Shown: positions 1 through 8,964, counted from the first letter of the stretch. The stretch is DNA of 64,000 bases from Castellaniella sp049651205 (GCF_049651205.1 NZ_JBASBR010000018.1:130777-194776); one strand, 5' to 3'. Made by a program: numbers and translations. Notes: a model not told the origin generated them from the letters alone.

Positions 1-364
1 ACGGGATGCTGTTATCGAGCAACCAATTGAAGGTATCTCCACGCAGCCGTGCGATGGTGCTGCGCCGCAACGCAATAATGTCGTACTTGCGGGCCTCGCG
101 TTTCAGCAGCGACCCCTCTCCGATCCAGCCGCCTGCCGGCACGCCCGTGAGTGAAGCCAGTTTGCCGTCGGCGTTGCCCACAGACACCTTGATCAAGCCA
201 TCCAGCACACCAATCCAGGCGCCGGCCACGACGCCCTTGTGCTCGATGATGGTGCCGGCATCCACCTGTGCGACGGTGGTGTCCTGAACCACCCGGGCCT
301 GCTGGGCATCGTCCAGGAGGTCGAACCAGGCGGCATGCTGCTGCAAAGACTCTGACAGGTTCAT
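1..364 (-). CDS. Crp/Fnr-family transcriptional regulator, N-terminal part (cut by window edge)
   Basis: Reading leftwards from the ATG at 364-362, the frame stays open for 121 codons to the window edge, so the C-terminal helix-turn-helix lies outside. The visible part reads as a cyclic-nucleotide-binding beta-roll: a GGWIGEGSLL segment followed by RKYDIIALRRSTIARL is the usual Crp/Fnr core. No clear FNR-type N-terminal cysteine cluster is seen. The gene diverges from the CoA-ligase/liv operon, and a Crp-like inverted repeat (TGTCA-N6-TGACA) lies in the 142-bp gap, so it probably controls that operon or itself. The family is fairly sure from the beta-roll; the effector is unknown. Confidence 0.75.
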   Translation of the reverse strand, partial: MNLSESLQQHAAWFDLLDDAQQARVVQDTTVAQVDAGTIIEHKGVVAGAWIGVLDGLIKVSVGNADGKLASLTGVPAGGWIGEGSLLKREARKYDIIALRRSTIARLRGDTFNWLLDNSIP

Positions 365-391
365 GGGGAATTACCCTAGATCATGTATGAA

Positions 392-407
392 TGTCATATG
401 TGTGACA
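392..407. promoter_or_regulatory. Candidate Crp/Fnr-type operator, TGTCA-N6-TGACA
   Basis: A perfect 5-bp inverted repeat with a 6-bp spacer lies in the gap between the divergent Crp/Fnr-family gene and the acyl-CoA synthetase gene. The half-site and spacing resemble the TGTGA-N6-TCACA architecture of the family. It sits about 100 bp before the synthetase start and 28 bp before the regulator start. Function is inferred. Confidence 0.5.
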
Positions 408-506
408 GTTGCCTCTGTGCGTGCCCTGTACCTTAGTTGCATCGCCCGAGAGAGGCGCCCCATGCAGTACTTGGCGTGGTTGTCCACGTCAGTCCAAGGA
501 GACATC

Positions 507-2468
507 ATGGTACAGGAATCCGCCGCCGCGGTAACTTTTCCCGCCTTGTTGATGCATCATGCCGCCGTGCGTGGCCACCGTCCGGCGATTCGCGAAAAAG
601 ACCTTGGTATCTGGCAGACACTTACCTGGAAACAGGTGGCCGACGAAGTCTTGCGCGTGGCGGCCGGGCTGGCAGATCTGGGTGTGGCGGCTGGCGAGCA
701 CGTGGGCGTGGTAGGAGAAAACCGTCCACGCCTGTATATGGCCATGATGGCCACCCAATGCCTTGGGGCGATCCCTGTGCCTTTGTACCAGGATGCTGTG
801 GCCGAAGAAATGGCCTATGTCCTGCAAGATGCCGAAATCGGTGTGGTGGTGGTCGAAGACCAAGAGCAGCTCGACAAAATGATCGAGGTCTCCGACCGCT
901 GTACGGCCATCCGTGCATTGGTCTATGACGATCCGCGTGGCCTGCGTCATTATCAGGATCCGCGGCTGCTGTCCTGGGAAGCCCTGCTGCAGCGAGGCGA
1001 TCAGCACACTGCTGCCCACCCCGATGCAATCAACCAGCGGATGGCGGCCATAGGCCCCCAGGATACCGCCGCCATGTTTTACACCTCTGGCACCACGGGC
1101 AAGCCCAAGGGGGTGGTGCTCAGTCACCATGCCCTGATCGACCGCGCACGTGCCATCGAGCGCTTCGAGGGCCTCACCGACCACGAAGACGTGCTGGCCT
1201 ATTTGCCGCCGGCCTGGATTGGCCAAAACATGTTCTCCTATACCCAGGTACTCACTACAGGGTTTACGGTCAATCATCCAGAGTCTCCCGAAACCGTCGC
1301 CATCGACATGCGGGACATCGGGCCTACGTATTATTTTGCACCCCCCCGCGTATTAGAAGGTTTGCTCACGCACGTCATGATCCGCATGGAAGACGCCGGC
1401 CGCTTCAAGCGCTGGCTGTTTCATCGTGCCATGGGCCTGGCCCGTCGGGTGGGGGCCCATGTGCTGGACAACGATGGCACTGTCGGTGCCTGGGATCGCT
1501 TCAAGTACGCATTGGGCGATCTGCTGGTTTACGGGCCGTTGCGCAATACCCTGGGCATGAGCCGCGTACGGGTGGCCTATACAGCCGGTGAAGCCATCGG
1601 CCCCGATCTCTTTGTGTTCTACCGCTCCATCGGCATCAACCTGAAGCAGCTGTATGGGTCGACAGAAACCTCTGTGTTTGTGTGTGTGCAGGCTAATGGG
1701 CAGGTGCGCGACGACACTGTCGGCCCGCCTTGCGAAGGTGTAGAGATCCGGGTGGCCGATAACGGCGAAATCCAGTTGCGCAGCCCCGGGCTGTTTACCG
1801 GTTATTACCGCAACGATACCGCCACAGCAGAGTCCTATACCGATGACGGCTGGTATCACACGGGTGATGCCGGCTACCTCGACACCGACGGCCAGCTCAA
1901 GATCATCGATCGCGCCAAGGATGTGGGCCGTCTGGCTGACGGCAGCCTGTTTGCCCCAAAGTACATCGAGAACAAGCTCAAGTTTTTCCCCTTCATCAAA
2001 GAGGTCGTGGTTTTTGGGGCCGATCGCCCGGAGGTCTGCGCCTTCATCAACATCGACCTCGAAGCCGTGGGTAACTGGGCCGAGCGCCGCGGCCTGCCTT
2101 ATGCCGGCTACACCGATCTCGCTTCCAAGGACGAGGTCTATGGCGTCATCCGCGAGTGTGTCGAGCAGGTAAATCGCGACCTCTCCCAGGATCCCAAAAT
2201 GTCGGCGTCCCAGGTGGCGCGTTTTCTGATCCTGCACAAAGAGCTGGATCCCGACGACGACGAGCTGACCCGTACCCGCAAGGTTCGCCGGGCGTTTATT
2301 GCCCAGAAATATGAAGTGCTGGTCGAGGCTCTCTTTGCGGGGCGCGAGCGCCAGTACATCGAAACCGAGGTCAAGTTCGAAGATGGCCGGGTTGGGCGTA
2401 TTTCGGCCAACCTGCGCATAGAACCTGCCGCTGTGGTGGCCCCAGAACCCCTCAAAAAGGTAGCCTGA
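507..2468 (+). CDS. AMP-forming long-chain acyl-CoA synthetase-like ligase (653 aa)
   Basis: A member of the ANL adenylate-forming superfamily, expected to activate a carboxylic acid with ATP and CoA via an acyl-AMP. The P-loop TSGTTGKPKG lies near residue 193, YGSTE near 383 and DGWYHTGD near 447; overall size matches FadD/FadD15-type synthetases. The start is placed at 507 rather than the more distal ATG at 363 because AAGGAG precedes 507 and the family domain begins shortly after; the 48 codons upstream look non-coding. The next gene starts directly after the stop codon, so it is the first gene of the liv operon. Position beside a transporter suggests it activates the imported acid. Substrate not determinable. 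Confidence 0.88.
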   Translation: MVQESAAAVTFPALLMHHAAVRGHRPAIREKDLGIWQTLTWKQVADEVLRVAAGLADLGVAAGEHVGVVGENRPRLYMAMMATQCLGAIPVPLYQDAVAEEMAYVLQDAEIGVVVVEDQEQLDKMIEVSDRCTAIRALVYDDPRGLRHYQDPRLLSWEALLQRGDQHTAAHPDAINQRMAAIGPQDTAAMFYTSGTTGKPKGVVLSHHALIDRARAIERFEGLTDHEDVLAYLPPAWIGQNMFSYTQVLTTGFTVNHPESPETVAIDMRDIGPTYYFAPPRVLEGLLTHVMIRMEDAGRFKRWLFHRAMGLARRVGAHVLDNDGTVGAWDRFKYALGDLLVYGPLRNTLGMSRVRVAYTAGEAIGPDLFVFYRSIGINLKQLYGSTETSVFVCVQANGQVRDDTVGPPCEGVEIRVADNGEIQLRSPGLFTGYYRNDTATAESYTDDGWYHTGDAGYLDTDGQLKIIDRAKDVGRLADGSLFAPKYIENKLKFFPFIKEVVVFGADRPEVCAFINIDLEAVGNWAERRGLPYAGYTDLASKDEVYGVIRECVEQVNRDLSQDPKMSASQVARFLILHKELDPDDDELTRTRKVRRAFIAQKYEVLVEALFAGRERQYIETEVKFEDGRVGRISANLRIEPAAVVAPEPLKKVA

Positions 2469-3308
2469 ATGTCTTCACCCACCACCGATACCCTGATGGA
2501 TCCTGCCGTGCCGGGCATGGCGGATCGTGCCAGTCAGATCGGGCCCGTGATTCTCGATCTTCAGAACATCTCGCTGTCCTTTGGCGGGGTCAAGGCACTG
2601 ACGGATATTTCCTTTGATGTTCGCGAGCACGAGATCCGCGCCATCATTGGGCCCAACGGCGCGGGTAAAAGCTCGATGCTCAATGTCATCAACGGCGTCT
2701 ACACCCCCCAGCAAGGCCGTATCCTGCTGCAAGACCAGCAATTTACGCGGATGAGCCCACGCCGCGCCGCCGAAATGGGCATTGCCCGCACTTTCCAGAA
2801 CCTTGCCTTGTTCAAGGGCATGAGCGTGCTCGACAACATCATGACAGGGCGCAATCTGCGCATGAAAAGCGGGGTTCTGGCCCAGGCGTTTCACCTGGGA
2901 TCCGCCGAGCGCGAAGAGATCGAACATCGTACGTTTGTCGAAAACATCATCGATTTTCTCGAAATCCAGGCCTACCGCAAAACGCCGGTGGGGCGCCTTC
3001 CCTACGGCCTGCAAAAACGGGTTGACCTGGGCCGCGCCCTGGCGATGGAGCCCCGCATCCTGCTGCTTGACGAACCCATGGCTGGCATGAACATGGAAGA
3101 AAAGCAGGACATGAGCCGCTATATCCTCGACGTCAACGACGAATTCGGTACCACTATTGTGCTCATCGAGCACGACATGGGGGTCGTCATGGATATTTCC
3201 GATCGTGTCGTGGTGCTGGATTACGGTCGCAAGATCGGCGATGGCACGCCAGATCATGTGCGTGGCAACCCGGAAGTCATCAGCGCCTACCTGGGCACCA
3301 GCCACTAA
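2469..3308 (+). CDS. livG: Branched-chain-type ABC transporter ATP-binding protein (LivG family)
   Basis: One of the two ATPases of a HAAT-family ABC importer at the inner face of the membrane. Walker A GPNGAGKS is near residue 61; the LivG-like signature stretch YGLQKRVDLGRAL leads into Walker B ILLLDEP near residue 197, with the switch histidine in IEHDMG. The ATG directly follows the stop of the CoA ligase, so translation is probably coupled. An N-terminal extension of about 30 residues precedes the ABC domain. Symbol reflects family; the cargo need not be leucine because the operon carries two CoA ligases. Confidence 0.88.
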   Translation: MSSPTTDTLMDPAVPGMADRASQIGPVILDLQNISLSFGGVKALTDISFDVREHEIRAIIGPNGAGKSSMLNVINGVYTPQQGRILLQDQQFTRMSPRRAAEMGIARTFQNLALFKGMSVLDNIMTGRNLRMKSGVLAQAFHLGSAEREEIEHRTFVENIIDFLEIQAYRKTPVGRLPYGLQKRVDLGRALAMEPRILLLDEPMAGMNMEEKQDMSRYILDVNDEFGTTIVLIEHDMGVVMDISDRVVVLDYGRKIGDGTPDHVRGNPEVISAYLGTSH

Positions 3309-3317
3309 GGGAACACC

Positions 3318-4247
3318 ATGGGATTCTTTCTTGAAACTGTGATTGGCGGCCTGATGAGCGGCATGCTGTATGCCCTGGTGGCCTTGGGCTTTGTGCTGAT
3401 CTTCAAGGCCTCCGGGGTATTCAACTTTGCCCAGGGTGCGATGGTGCTGATCGCCGCGCTGGCGATGGCACGATTGTCAGGCTGGATCGATGGCTGGCTG
3501 GGCGGAGAGTCCCTGATTTTGGCCAATATCCTCGCGTTTGTGCTTAGTGCAGGGTTTATGTGGCTGATTGCCGTGTTGGTCGAGCGCTGGGTGTTACGGT
3601 ATCTGGTCAATCAAGAAGCCACCACTTTGTTGATGGCCACCATTGGCATCAGCTATTTCCTCGACGGCATCGGCCAGATCATGTTTGGCAGTTCGGTGTA
3701 CTCCATCGATGTCGGTATGCCCAAAGATCCGATTTTCATCCTCGACAGTGTCTTTGAAGGCGGTGTGCTGGTCAGTCTCGAAGACCTCACTGCCGCCGTA
3801 ATTGCCGCCGTGCTGGTGGCCGTGCTGGCGTTCTTCTTTCAGTACACCACGGTGGGGCGGGCGCTGCGCGCCGTGGCTGACGATCACCAGGCCGCGCAGT
3901 CGGTGGGCATTCCGCTCAACCGCATCTGGGTGGTGGTCTGGACGGTTGCCGGGCTGGTGGCGCTGGTTACCGGCATTGTCTGGGGATCTCAATTTGGCGT
4001 GCAGTTCACCCTCTCGACGGCCGCCTTGCGGGCCTTGCCGGTGGTGATTCTGGGCGGGCTTACCTCCGTGCCTGGCGCCATTGTGGGCGGGCTCATCATC
4101 GGGGTGGGCGAGAAGGTATCCGAGGTCTACCTCGGGCCGTTTGTTGGTGGCGGGATCGAAATCTGGTTCGCCTACATGCTGTCGCTGGTGTTCCTGCTGT
4201 TTCGTCCGCAGGGCCTGTTTGGCGAAAAAATCATCGATCGCGTCTGA
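3318..4247 (+). CDS. livH: Branched-chain-type ABC transporter permease (LivH family)
   Basis: A 309-residue integral membrane protein with many hydrophobic segments and the LivH hallmark near the C-terminus, LGGLTSVPGAIVGGL, followed by a short cytoplasmic tail ending RPQGLFG. It begins 9 bp after livG. It would form the transmembrane channel together with the LivM-like permease that follows. Typical length for the family; no oddities seen. Confidence 0.88.
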   Translation: MGFFLETVIGGLMSGMLYALVALGFVLIFKASGVFNFAQGAMVLIAALAMARLSGWIDGWLGGESLILANILAFVLSAGFMWLIAVLVERWVLRYLVNQEATTLLMATIGISYFLDGIGQIMFGSSVYSIDVGMPKDPIFILDSVFEGGVLVSLEDLTAAVIAAVLVAVLAFFFQYTTVGRALRAVADDHQAAQSVGIPLNRIWVVVWTVAGLVALVTGIVWGSQFGVQFTLSTAALRALPVVILGGLTSVPGAIVGGLIIGVGEKVSEVYLGPFVGGGIEIWFAYMLSLVFLLFRPQGLFGEKIIDRV

Positions 4248-4279
4248 CCGCGTCAGAGCCCACGGGGGAGACCACATCC

Positions 4280-5341
4280 ATGTTTTATCGTGAAAACGGC
4301 CAGTTCAAGAGCAGCTACCGCTCGGATCAGCAGATTTTTCCGATCCGCCAGGACCGCTGGTTTATCGCAATGCTCACATTGCTGGGCTTTGTCGTCGTGC
4401 CTGCGGTGGCATCCGAGTACTGGCTGCAGGCCATCCTGATTCCCTTTCTGATTTTGTCGCTGGCAGCGGTCGGGCTGAACATCCTGGTGGGGTACTGCGG
4501 GCAGATTTCCATCGGCTCGGGGGCTTTCATGGCGGTGGGCGCCTATGCCGCCTGGAACTTCGGTGTCCGCCTCGATCTCCCCCTGGTGGTTCAGATTTTG
4601 CTGGGTGGTGTATTTGCCACGCTGGCTGGTGTGGTCTTTGGTGTGCCCAGTTTGCGGATCCGTGGCTTATATCTCGCTGTCACCACGCTGGCCGCACAGT
4701 TTTTCATGGATTGGGCCTTTTTGCGGATTGGTTATTTCACCAATTACTCCACCTCAGGCAACGTCTCTGTACCGGCGCTCGATTTCTTCGGCCTGCCCGT
4801 GGTTTCGCCAGTGCAAAAGTATCTTTTTGTGCTGGGCTTTGTGGTGGTCATCGGCCTGTTGGCCAAAAACCTTGTGCGCGGCGCCATTGGCCGGCAATGG
4901 ATGGCCATCCGCGATATGGACGTGGCCGCAGCCGTGATCGGCATCCGGCCGGTGTATGCCAAGCTCACCGCCTTTGCCGTCAGTTCTTTCATTATCGGCG
5001 TGGCGGGCGCCCTGTGGGCCTATATCCATCTGGGCTCCTGGGAGCCCTTGGCCTTCGACCTCAACCGCTCGTTGCAGCTGCTGTTCATCATCATCATCGG
5101 CGGGTTGGGTTCCATCATCGGCAGTTTCTTTGGGGCGGCTTTCATGGTGCTGGTGCCGGTGCTGCTTACCAACGTCCCGCATGCTCTGGGCTTGTCCATT
5201 CCGGTGGATATCGCTGCGCACATCGAACACATGGTGTTTGGCTTTTTGATCGTGTTTTTTCTGATCGTGGAGCCACATGGTCTGGCCAGACTATGGAGTA
5301 TCGGCAAGGAGAAGCTAAGGATCTGGCCGTTTCCCCACTAG
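4280..5341 (+). CDS. livM: Branched-chain-type ABC transporter permease (LivM family)
   Basis: A 353-residue permease with LivM features: LNILVGYCGQISIGSGAFMA in the early part and a C-terminal IIGGLGSIIGSFFGAA segment. The hydrophilic N-terminus of about 30 residues precedes the first membrane span. It starts 32 bp after livH, after a GGGGAG ribosome-binding site, and pairs with LivH as the heterodimeric membrane domain. Confidence 0.88.
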   Translation: MFYRENGQFKSSYRSDQQIFPIRQDRWFIAMLTLLGFVVVPAVASEYWLQAILIPFLILSLAAVGLNILVGYCGQISIGSGAFMAVGAYAAWNFGVRLDLPLVVQILLGGVFATLAGVVFGVPSLRIRGLYLAVTTLAAQFFMDWAFLRIGYFTNYSTSGNVSVPALDFFGLPVVSPVQKYLFVLGFVVVIGLLAKNLVRGAIGRQWMAIRDMDVAAAVIGIRPVYAKLTAFAVSSFIIGVAGALWAYIHLGSWEPLAFDLNRSLQLLFIIIIGGLGSIIGSFFGAAFMVLVPVLLTNVPHALGLSIPVDIAAHIEHMVFGFLIVFFLIVEPHGLARLWSIGKEKLRIWPFPH

Positions 5342-5352
5342 GCGTACGGCAT

Positions 5353-5451
5353 GGGGCTGGGCTTTGGCCCTTGCCCCGCGCATGGCCGGGTGGTGTTATC
5401 CCGGGCGGCATCCATCTGGATGCGCTCAATTAAAAAGGTGCCATTAGCACC
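5353..5451 (+). other. Two intercistronic stem-loops before the binding-protein gene
   Basis: The 124-bp gap between livM and livK holds a GC-rich hairpin at 5353-5377 (GGGGC-T-GGGC pairing with GCCC-TT-GCCCC) and a small one at 5437-5451 (GGTGC-CATTA-GCACC) directly upstream of the AGGAGGAG ribosome-binding site. No U-tract follows either. They may mark an mRNA processing or stability point that lets the binding protein be made in excess. Seen in sequence; role inferred. Confidence 0.4.
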
Positions 5452-5465
5452 AGGAGGAGCTACAG

Positions 5466-6797
5466 ATGAAGCATGTATTCACCAAAGCCACGGCTGCGGT
5501 CGTGATGGCTGCGGCCGGTCTGGTGGGTGTTGCCAGTACCGCCCAGGCAGCCGAAGAAAATTTCATCCCCTTGTTTGTCTACCGCACGGGCTCGTTTGCG
5601 CCGCTGGGGATCCCATGGGCCAACGGCAAGATTGATTACCTGAAAATGATCAATGCCCGGGATGGCGGCGTCAATGGCGTAAAGATCGTCTTTGAAGAGT
5701 GTGAAACCGGCTATTCCACTGACAAGGGTGTCGAATGCTACGAGCGCCTCAAAGACAAATTTGGTGGTGCCACCGGCTTTGATACGCAATCCACCGGCAT
5801 TACCTTTGCCGTCACCGACAAAGCCATGGTTGATGGCCGCTCGGTGATCTCTGTCGGCTATGGTTTGTCGCAATCTGCGGATGGCCGCGTCTTTAAATGG
5901 AATTTCCCGCTGCTGGGCAACTACTGGACAGCTTACGATTCCATGATCCAGGACATCGCCAAGAACCTGGGTGGCGAAGATAAGCTTAAGGGCAAGAAAA
6001 TTGCGCTGGTCTACCACGACTCACCCTTTGGCAAAGAGCCGATTCCACTGCTTGAGGCCCGGGCCAAGGCCAATGGCTTCGAGCTGCAAACCTACCCGGT
6101 GGCTGCCCCTGGGGTCGAGCAAAAGTCCACTTGGTTGCAGATTCGTAAAAACCGGCCAGATTTCGTGTTGCTGCAAAGCGCGGGCATCATGACACCCACC
6201 GCCATCCGCGAAGCACAGTCTGTGGGCTTCCCACGCGACAAAATGTATGGCATCTGGTGGGCCAGCTCTGAAACCGATGTGGTGGATCTCGGCGATACAG
6301 CCAAGGGCTATCGGGGCATCACCATCCAGAACAGTGCCGAGCACGGCCGTGTGCACGACGATGTCAAGAAATATGTGTACGACAAGGGCGAAGGTGCTGA
6401 CAAAGACGGCAAAACCTTCGGCTCGATTGCCTACACGCGAGGCATGATGATTTCGATGTTGCAAGTCGAAGCCATCCGCACAGCCCAGGAGAAATTTGGC
6501 AAGGGCAAGGCGATGACGCCGGAACAGGTGCGCTGGGGCTACGAGAACCTCAATCTTGATGAAGCCAAGCTCGAGAAACTGGGCTTTGCCAAGTTGATGC
6601 GTCCCGTGAAAACCACCTGCGAAAACCACATGGGCACCGATTGGTCCCGCATCATTCAGTGGGATGGCAAGAAGTTCAACGTTGTGTCCGACTGGTATCA
6701 GTCTGATCCCAAGTTCATCAAACCCCTGGTGCAATCTCTGGGCGAGAAATACGCCGCCGAGAAGAAACTGCCCGTGCGCGACTGCGCAGCCGAGTAA
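5466..6797 (+). CDS. livK: ABC transporter periplasmic substrate-binding protein (LivK-like, 443 aa)
   Basis: A secreted type I periplasmic binding protein for the liv transporter. A clean signal peptide ends in STAQA around residue 28, followed by the mature AEENFIPLF. The body has a Peripla_BP_6 look (for example TGSFAPLGIPWANG and FGKEPIPLLEARAKANG). At 443 residues it is longer than E. coli LivK (about 370), as is common in homologues next to acyl-CoA ligases, which often bind aromatic or other carboxylates. Strong ribosome-binding site AGGAGG at 5452. Confidence 0.85.
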   Translation: MKHVFTKATAAVVMAAAGLVGVASTAQAAEENFIPLFVYRTGSFAPLGIPWANGKIDYLKMINARDGGVNGVKIVFEECETGYSTDKGVECYERLKDKFGGATGFDTQSTGITFAVTDKAMVDGRSVISVGYGLSQSADGRVFKWNFPLLGNYWTAYDSMIQDIAKNLGGEDKLKGKKIALVYHDSPFGKEPIPLLEARAKANGFELQTYPVAAPGVEQKSTWLQIRKNRPDFVLLQSAGIMTPTAIREAQSVGFPRDKMYGIWWASSETDVVDLGDTAKGYRGITIQNSAEHGRVHDDVKKYVYDKGEGADKDGKTFGSIAYTRGMMISMLQVEAIRTAQEKFGKGKAMTPEQVRWGYENLNLDEAKLEKLGFAKLMRPVKTTCENHMGTDWSRIIQWDGKKFNVVSDWYQSDPKFIKPLVQSLGEKYAAEKKLPVRDCAAE

Positions 6798-6805
6798 GCA
6801 AGACC

Positions 6806-6828
6806 GGGGCCGGGTATCCCCCGGCCCC
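6806..6828 (+). other. GC-only stem-loop between livK and livF
   Basis: GGGGCCGGG (6806-6814) pairs perfectly with CCCGGCCCC (6820-6828) across a 5-nt loop, immediately after the livK stop. There is no U-tract, so it is unlikely to be a strong intrinsic terminator. A 3' stabiliser of the livK message or a partial attenuator is more plausible. Confidence 0.5.
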
Positions 6829-6842
6829 CTGGAGACAGGATT

Positions 6843-7670
6843 ATGGAAAGCGTACAGGCCCCAGAGCCCGCACTGTTGCTGGATGTCAATGGCATAGAAG
6901 TCATCTATAACCATGTCATTCTGGTGCTAAAAGGCGTGTCGCTCAGCGTACCCGAGGGTCGGATTGTGGCACTGCTGGGTGCCAACGGCGCAGGCAAGAC
7001 CACCACATTACGGGCGATCTCCAATCTGCTGCGTGGCGAGCGCGGTGAAGTCACCAAAGGCAGCATCGTTTATCGTGGCAAGCGTATCGAGTCTTTGTCG
7101 CCTGCCGATCTCGTCCAGCGCGGAGTGGTGCAGGTAATGGAAGGCCGGCATTGCTTTGCGCACCTGAGCATCGAAGAAAACCTGCTGACCGGCGCCTATA
7201 CCCGCCAGCTGGGGCGCGCCGATCTTAATGCGGCACTCGATCGCGTATATCAATATTTTCCGCGCCTGAAGCAGCGCCGTAAAAGCCAGGCAGGGTATAC
7301 CTCCGGCGGCGAGCAGCAGATGGCGGCCGTTGGCCGGGCACTGATGGCGGATCCGCGCCTGATTTTGCTGGACGAGCCTTCGATGGGGTTGGCGCCGCAA
7401 ATTGTCGAAGAAATCTTCGAGATCGTGCGGGATCTCAACCAGCGCGAGGGCGTGAGCTTTTTGCTGGCCGAACAAAACACCAACGTGGCCCTGCGGTACG
7501 CCGATTACGGCTACATCCTCGAGAACGGCCGCGTCATGATGGATGGTGCTGCCCGTGCACTTGCCGAAAACGAAGACGTCAAAGAGTTTTATCTGGGCGT
7601 GTCGGGATCTGGCCGCACCAGTTTTCGCGAAACCAAATTTTATCGCCGGCGCAAGCGCTGGCTGGCCTGA
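6843..7670 (+). CDS. livF: Branched-chain-type ABC transporter ATP-binding protein (LivF family)
   Basis: The second ATPase of the liv importer, 275 residues. Walker A GANGAGKTT is near residue 46; the motif TSGGEQQMAAVGRALM precedes Walker B LILLDEPSMGLAP, a LivF hallmark. It ends with a basic tail (KFYRRRKRWLA) longer than in E. coli LivF. It starts 45 bp after livK across a GC stem-loop. Cargo as for the whole operon: unknown acid. Confidence 0.88.
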   Translation: MESVQAPEPALLLDVNGIEVIYNHVILVLKGVSLSVPEGRIVALLGANGAGKTTTLRAISNLLRGERGEVTKGSIVYRGKRIESLSPADLVQRGVVQVMEGRHCFAHLSIEENLLTGAYTRQLGRADLNAALDRVYQYFPRLKQRRKSQAGYTSGGEQQMAAVGRALMADPRLILLDEPSMGLAPQIVEEIFEIVRDLNQREGVSFLLAEQNTNVALRYADYGYILENGRVMMDGAARALAENEDVKEFYLGVSGSGRTSFRETKFYRRRKRWLA

Positions 7671-7686
7671 CACACAGGGGGAAGGC

Positions 7687-8958
7687 ATGCAGGCTTACTT
7701 TGATGCGCGCGAGACGCAGTCCGCTGAAGACCGCGAACGCAGCCTCTTTCAGCGGCTACCTGATGTACTGGCTGCGGCTCAGGCAAGGGCGCCTGCGATT
7801 GCAAAGCAGCTGCAAGGGCATGATCTCTCTGGTCTGACTACGCGCGAGGCGCTGGCTAGCGTGCCTGTTTTGCGCAAGTCCGAGCTTTTGCAGATTCAGC
7901 ATGCCGCGCGTATGGCACTGCATACGCAGTCTGCGGATGCCGAACGCATCCGCGTATTTGGTGGCGTATCCACCATTGGCTGGGGGGCTGCCCGGCGCGT
8001 GTTTGCCTCGCCCGGCCCCATCTACGAGCCCGAGTCTGCCAGGCCTGATTATTGGGGCTTTGCGCGTGCCTTGCACGCAGCAGGTGTGCGTGCGGGCGAT
8101 CTCGTGCATAACTGCTTTTCTTATCATTTCACTCCAGCAGGCTCGATGATGGAAACGGCCGCACATGCGCTGGGCTGCACCGTGTTTCCTGGTGGAGTGG
8201 GCCAGACCGAGCAGCAGGTGCGTGTAATGGCTGACCTGGCCCCACAGGCTTACACCGGCACACCCAGTTTTTTGCGCATCATCCTTGAGAAAGCCGATGA
8301 AATGGGGGTGGGCTTGCCAACCCTGCGCCGGGCCCTGTTTTCGGGCGAAGCCTACCCACCCTCGTTACAGGCCTGGTTTCACGATCGTGGCATACAGGGC
8401 TTTCAGGCCTATGGCAGCGCGGACCTCGGCATGGTGGCCTTCGAATCCGAGGCCCGGGACGGCTTGATCCTCAACGAGGACATCATTCTCGAAATCGTCC
8501 GCCCCGGTACCAGCCAGCCTGTGGCAGCCGGCGAGGTCGGTGAGGTCGTGGTGACTACCTTCAACCCGGATTACCCCCTGGTGCGATTTGGCACCGGAGA
8601 CCTCTCCGCAATCATGCCGGGCGTGTCGGCATGCGGGCGTACCAATGCCCGGATCAAGGGCTGGATGGGGCGGGCAGATCAAACCACCAAGGTGCGCGGG
8701 ATGTTTGTCCACCCCGAGCAGATCGCCCGGATACTCGAGCGCCATCCGGTCATTCACCGGGCCCGGCTGGTGGTGTCGGGTGAGATGGGACACGACATCA
8801 TGACGCTGAAGGTCGAGTCGGGCGAGGGCCTGGATCTTGAGCAGGTTGCAGAAACTGTCCGCGACCAAACCAAGCTGCGAGCCGTCGTGGATGTTGTCCC
8901 GGCAGGCAGCCTGGCCAATGATGGCAAAGTGATCGAAGACGTCCGCAGCTATGATTAA
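7687..8958 (+). CDS. Phenylacetate-CoA ligase-like (PaaK-family) AMP-dependent ligase
   Basis: A 423-residue ANL-superfamily protein of the shorter PaaK type, expected to convert an aryl- or acyl-carboxylate to its CoA thioester. Seen: AYGSADLG in the adenylation region, VRFGTGDLSAI (the conserved TGD) and the C-terminal GRADQTTKVRGMFVHPEQIA hinge region. The phosphate loop is poorly conserved compared with classical PaaK. The start at 7687 follows AGGGGGAAGGC; an ATG 144 bp upstream would overlap livF heavily and is rejected. It is the last gene of the operon and the second CoA ligase in it. Confidence 0.82.
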   Translation: MQAYFDARETQSAEDRERSLFQRLPDVLAAAQARAPAIAKQLQGHDLSGLTTREALASVPVLRKSELLQIQHAARMALHTQSADAERIRVFGGVSTIGWGAARRVFASPGPIYEPESARPDYWGFARALHAAGVRAGDLVHNCFSYHFTPAGSMMETAAHALGCTVFPGGVGQTEQQVRVMADLAPQAYTGTPSFLRIILEKADEMGVGLPTLRRALFSGEAYPPSLQAWFHDRGIQGFQAYGSADLGMVAFESEARDGLILNEDIILEIVRPGTSQPVAAGEVGEVVVTTFNPDYPLVRFGTGDLSAIMPGVSACGRTNARIKGWMGRADQTTKVRGMFVHPEQIARILERHPVIHRARLVVSGEMGHDIMTLKVESGEGLDLEQVAETVRDQTKLRAVVDVVPAGSLANDGKVIEDVRSYD

Positions 8959-8964
8959 ACGTCG

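Noticed and set aside
6..287. Plus-strand open frame at the window start
   Set aside because: It is antisense to the Crp/Fnr-family gene, whose minus-strand frame gives a convincing cyclic-nucleotide-binding fold.
363..506. Upstream extension of the acyl-CoA synthetase
   Set aside because: These 48 codons lack family similarity, overlap the regulatory palindrome, and a good ribosome-binding site precedes 507.
489..1277. Minus-strand frame opposite the acyl-CoA synthetase
   Set aside because: Antisense shadow of a clear enzyme gene; no domain in the translation.
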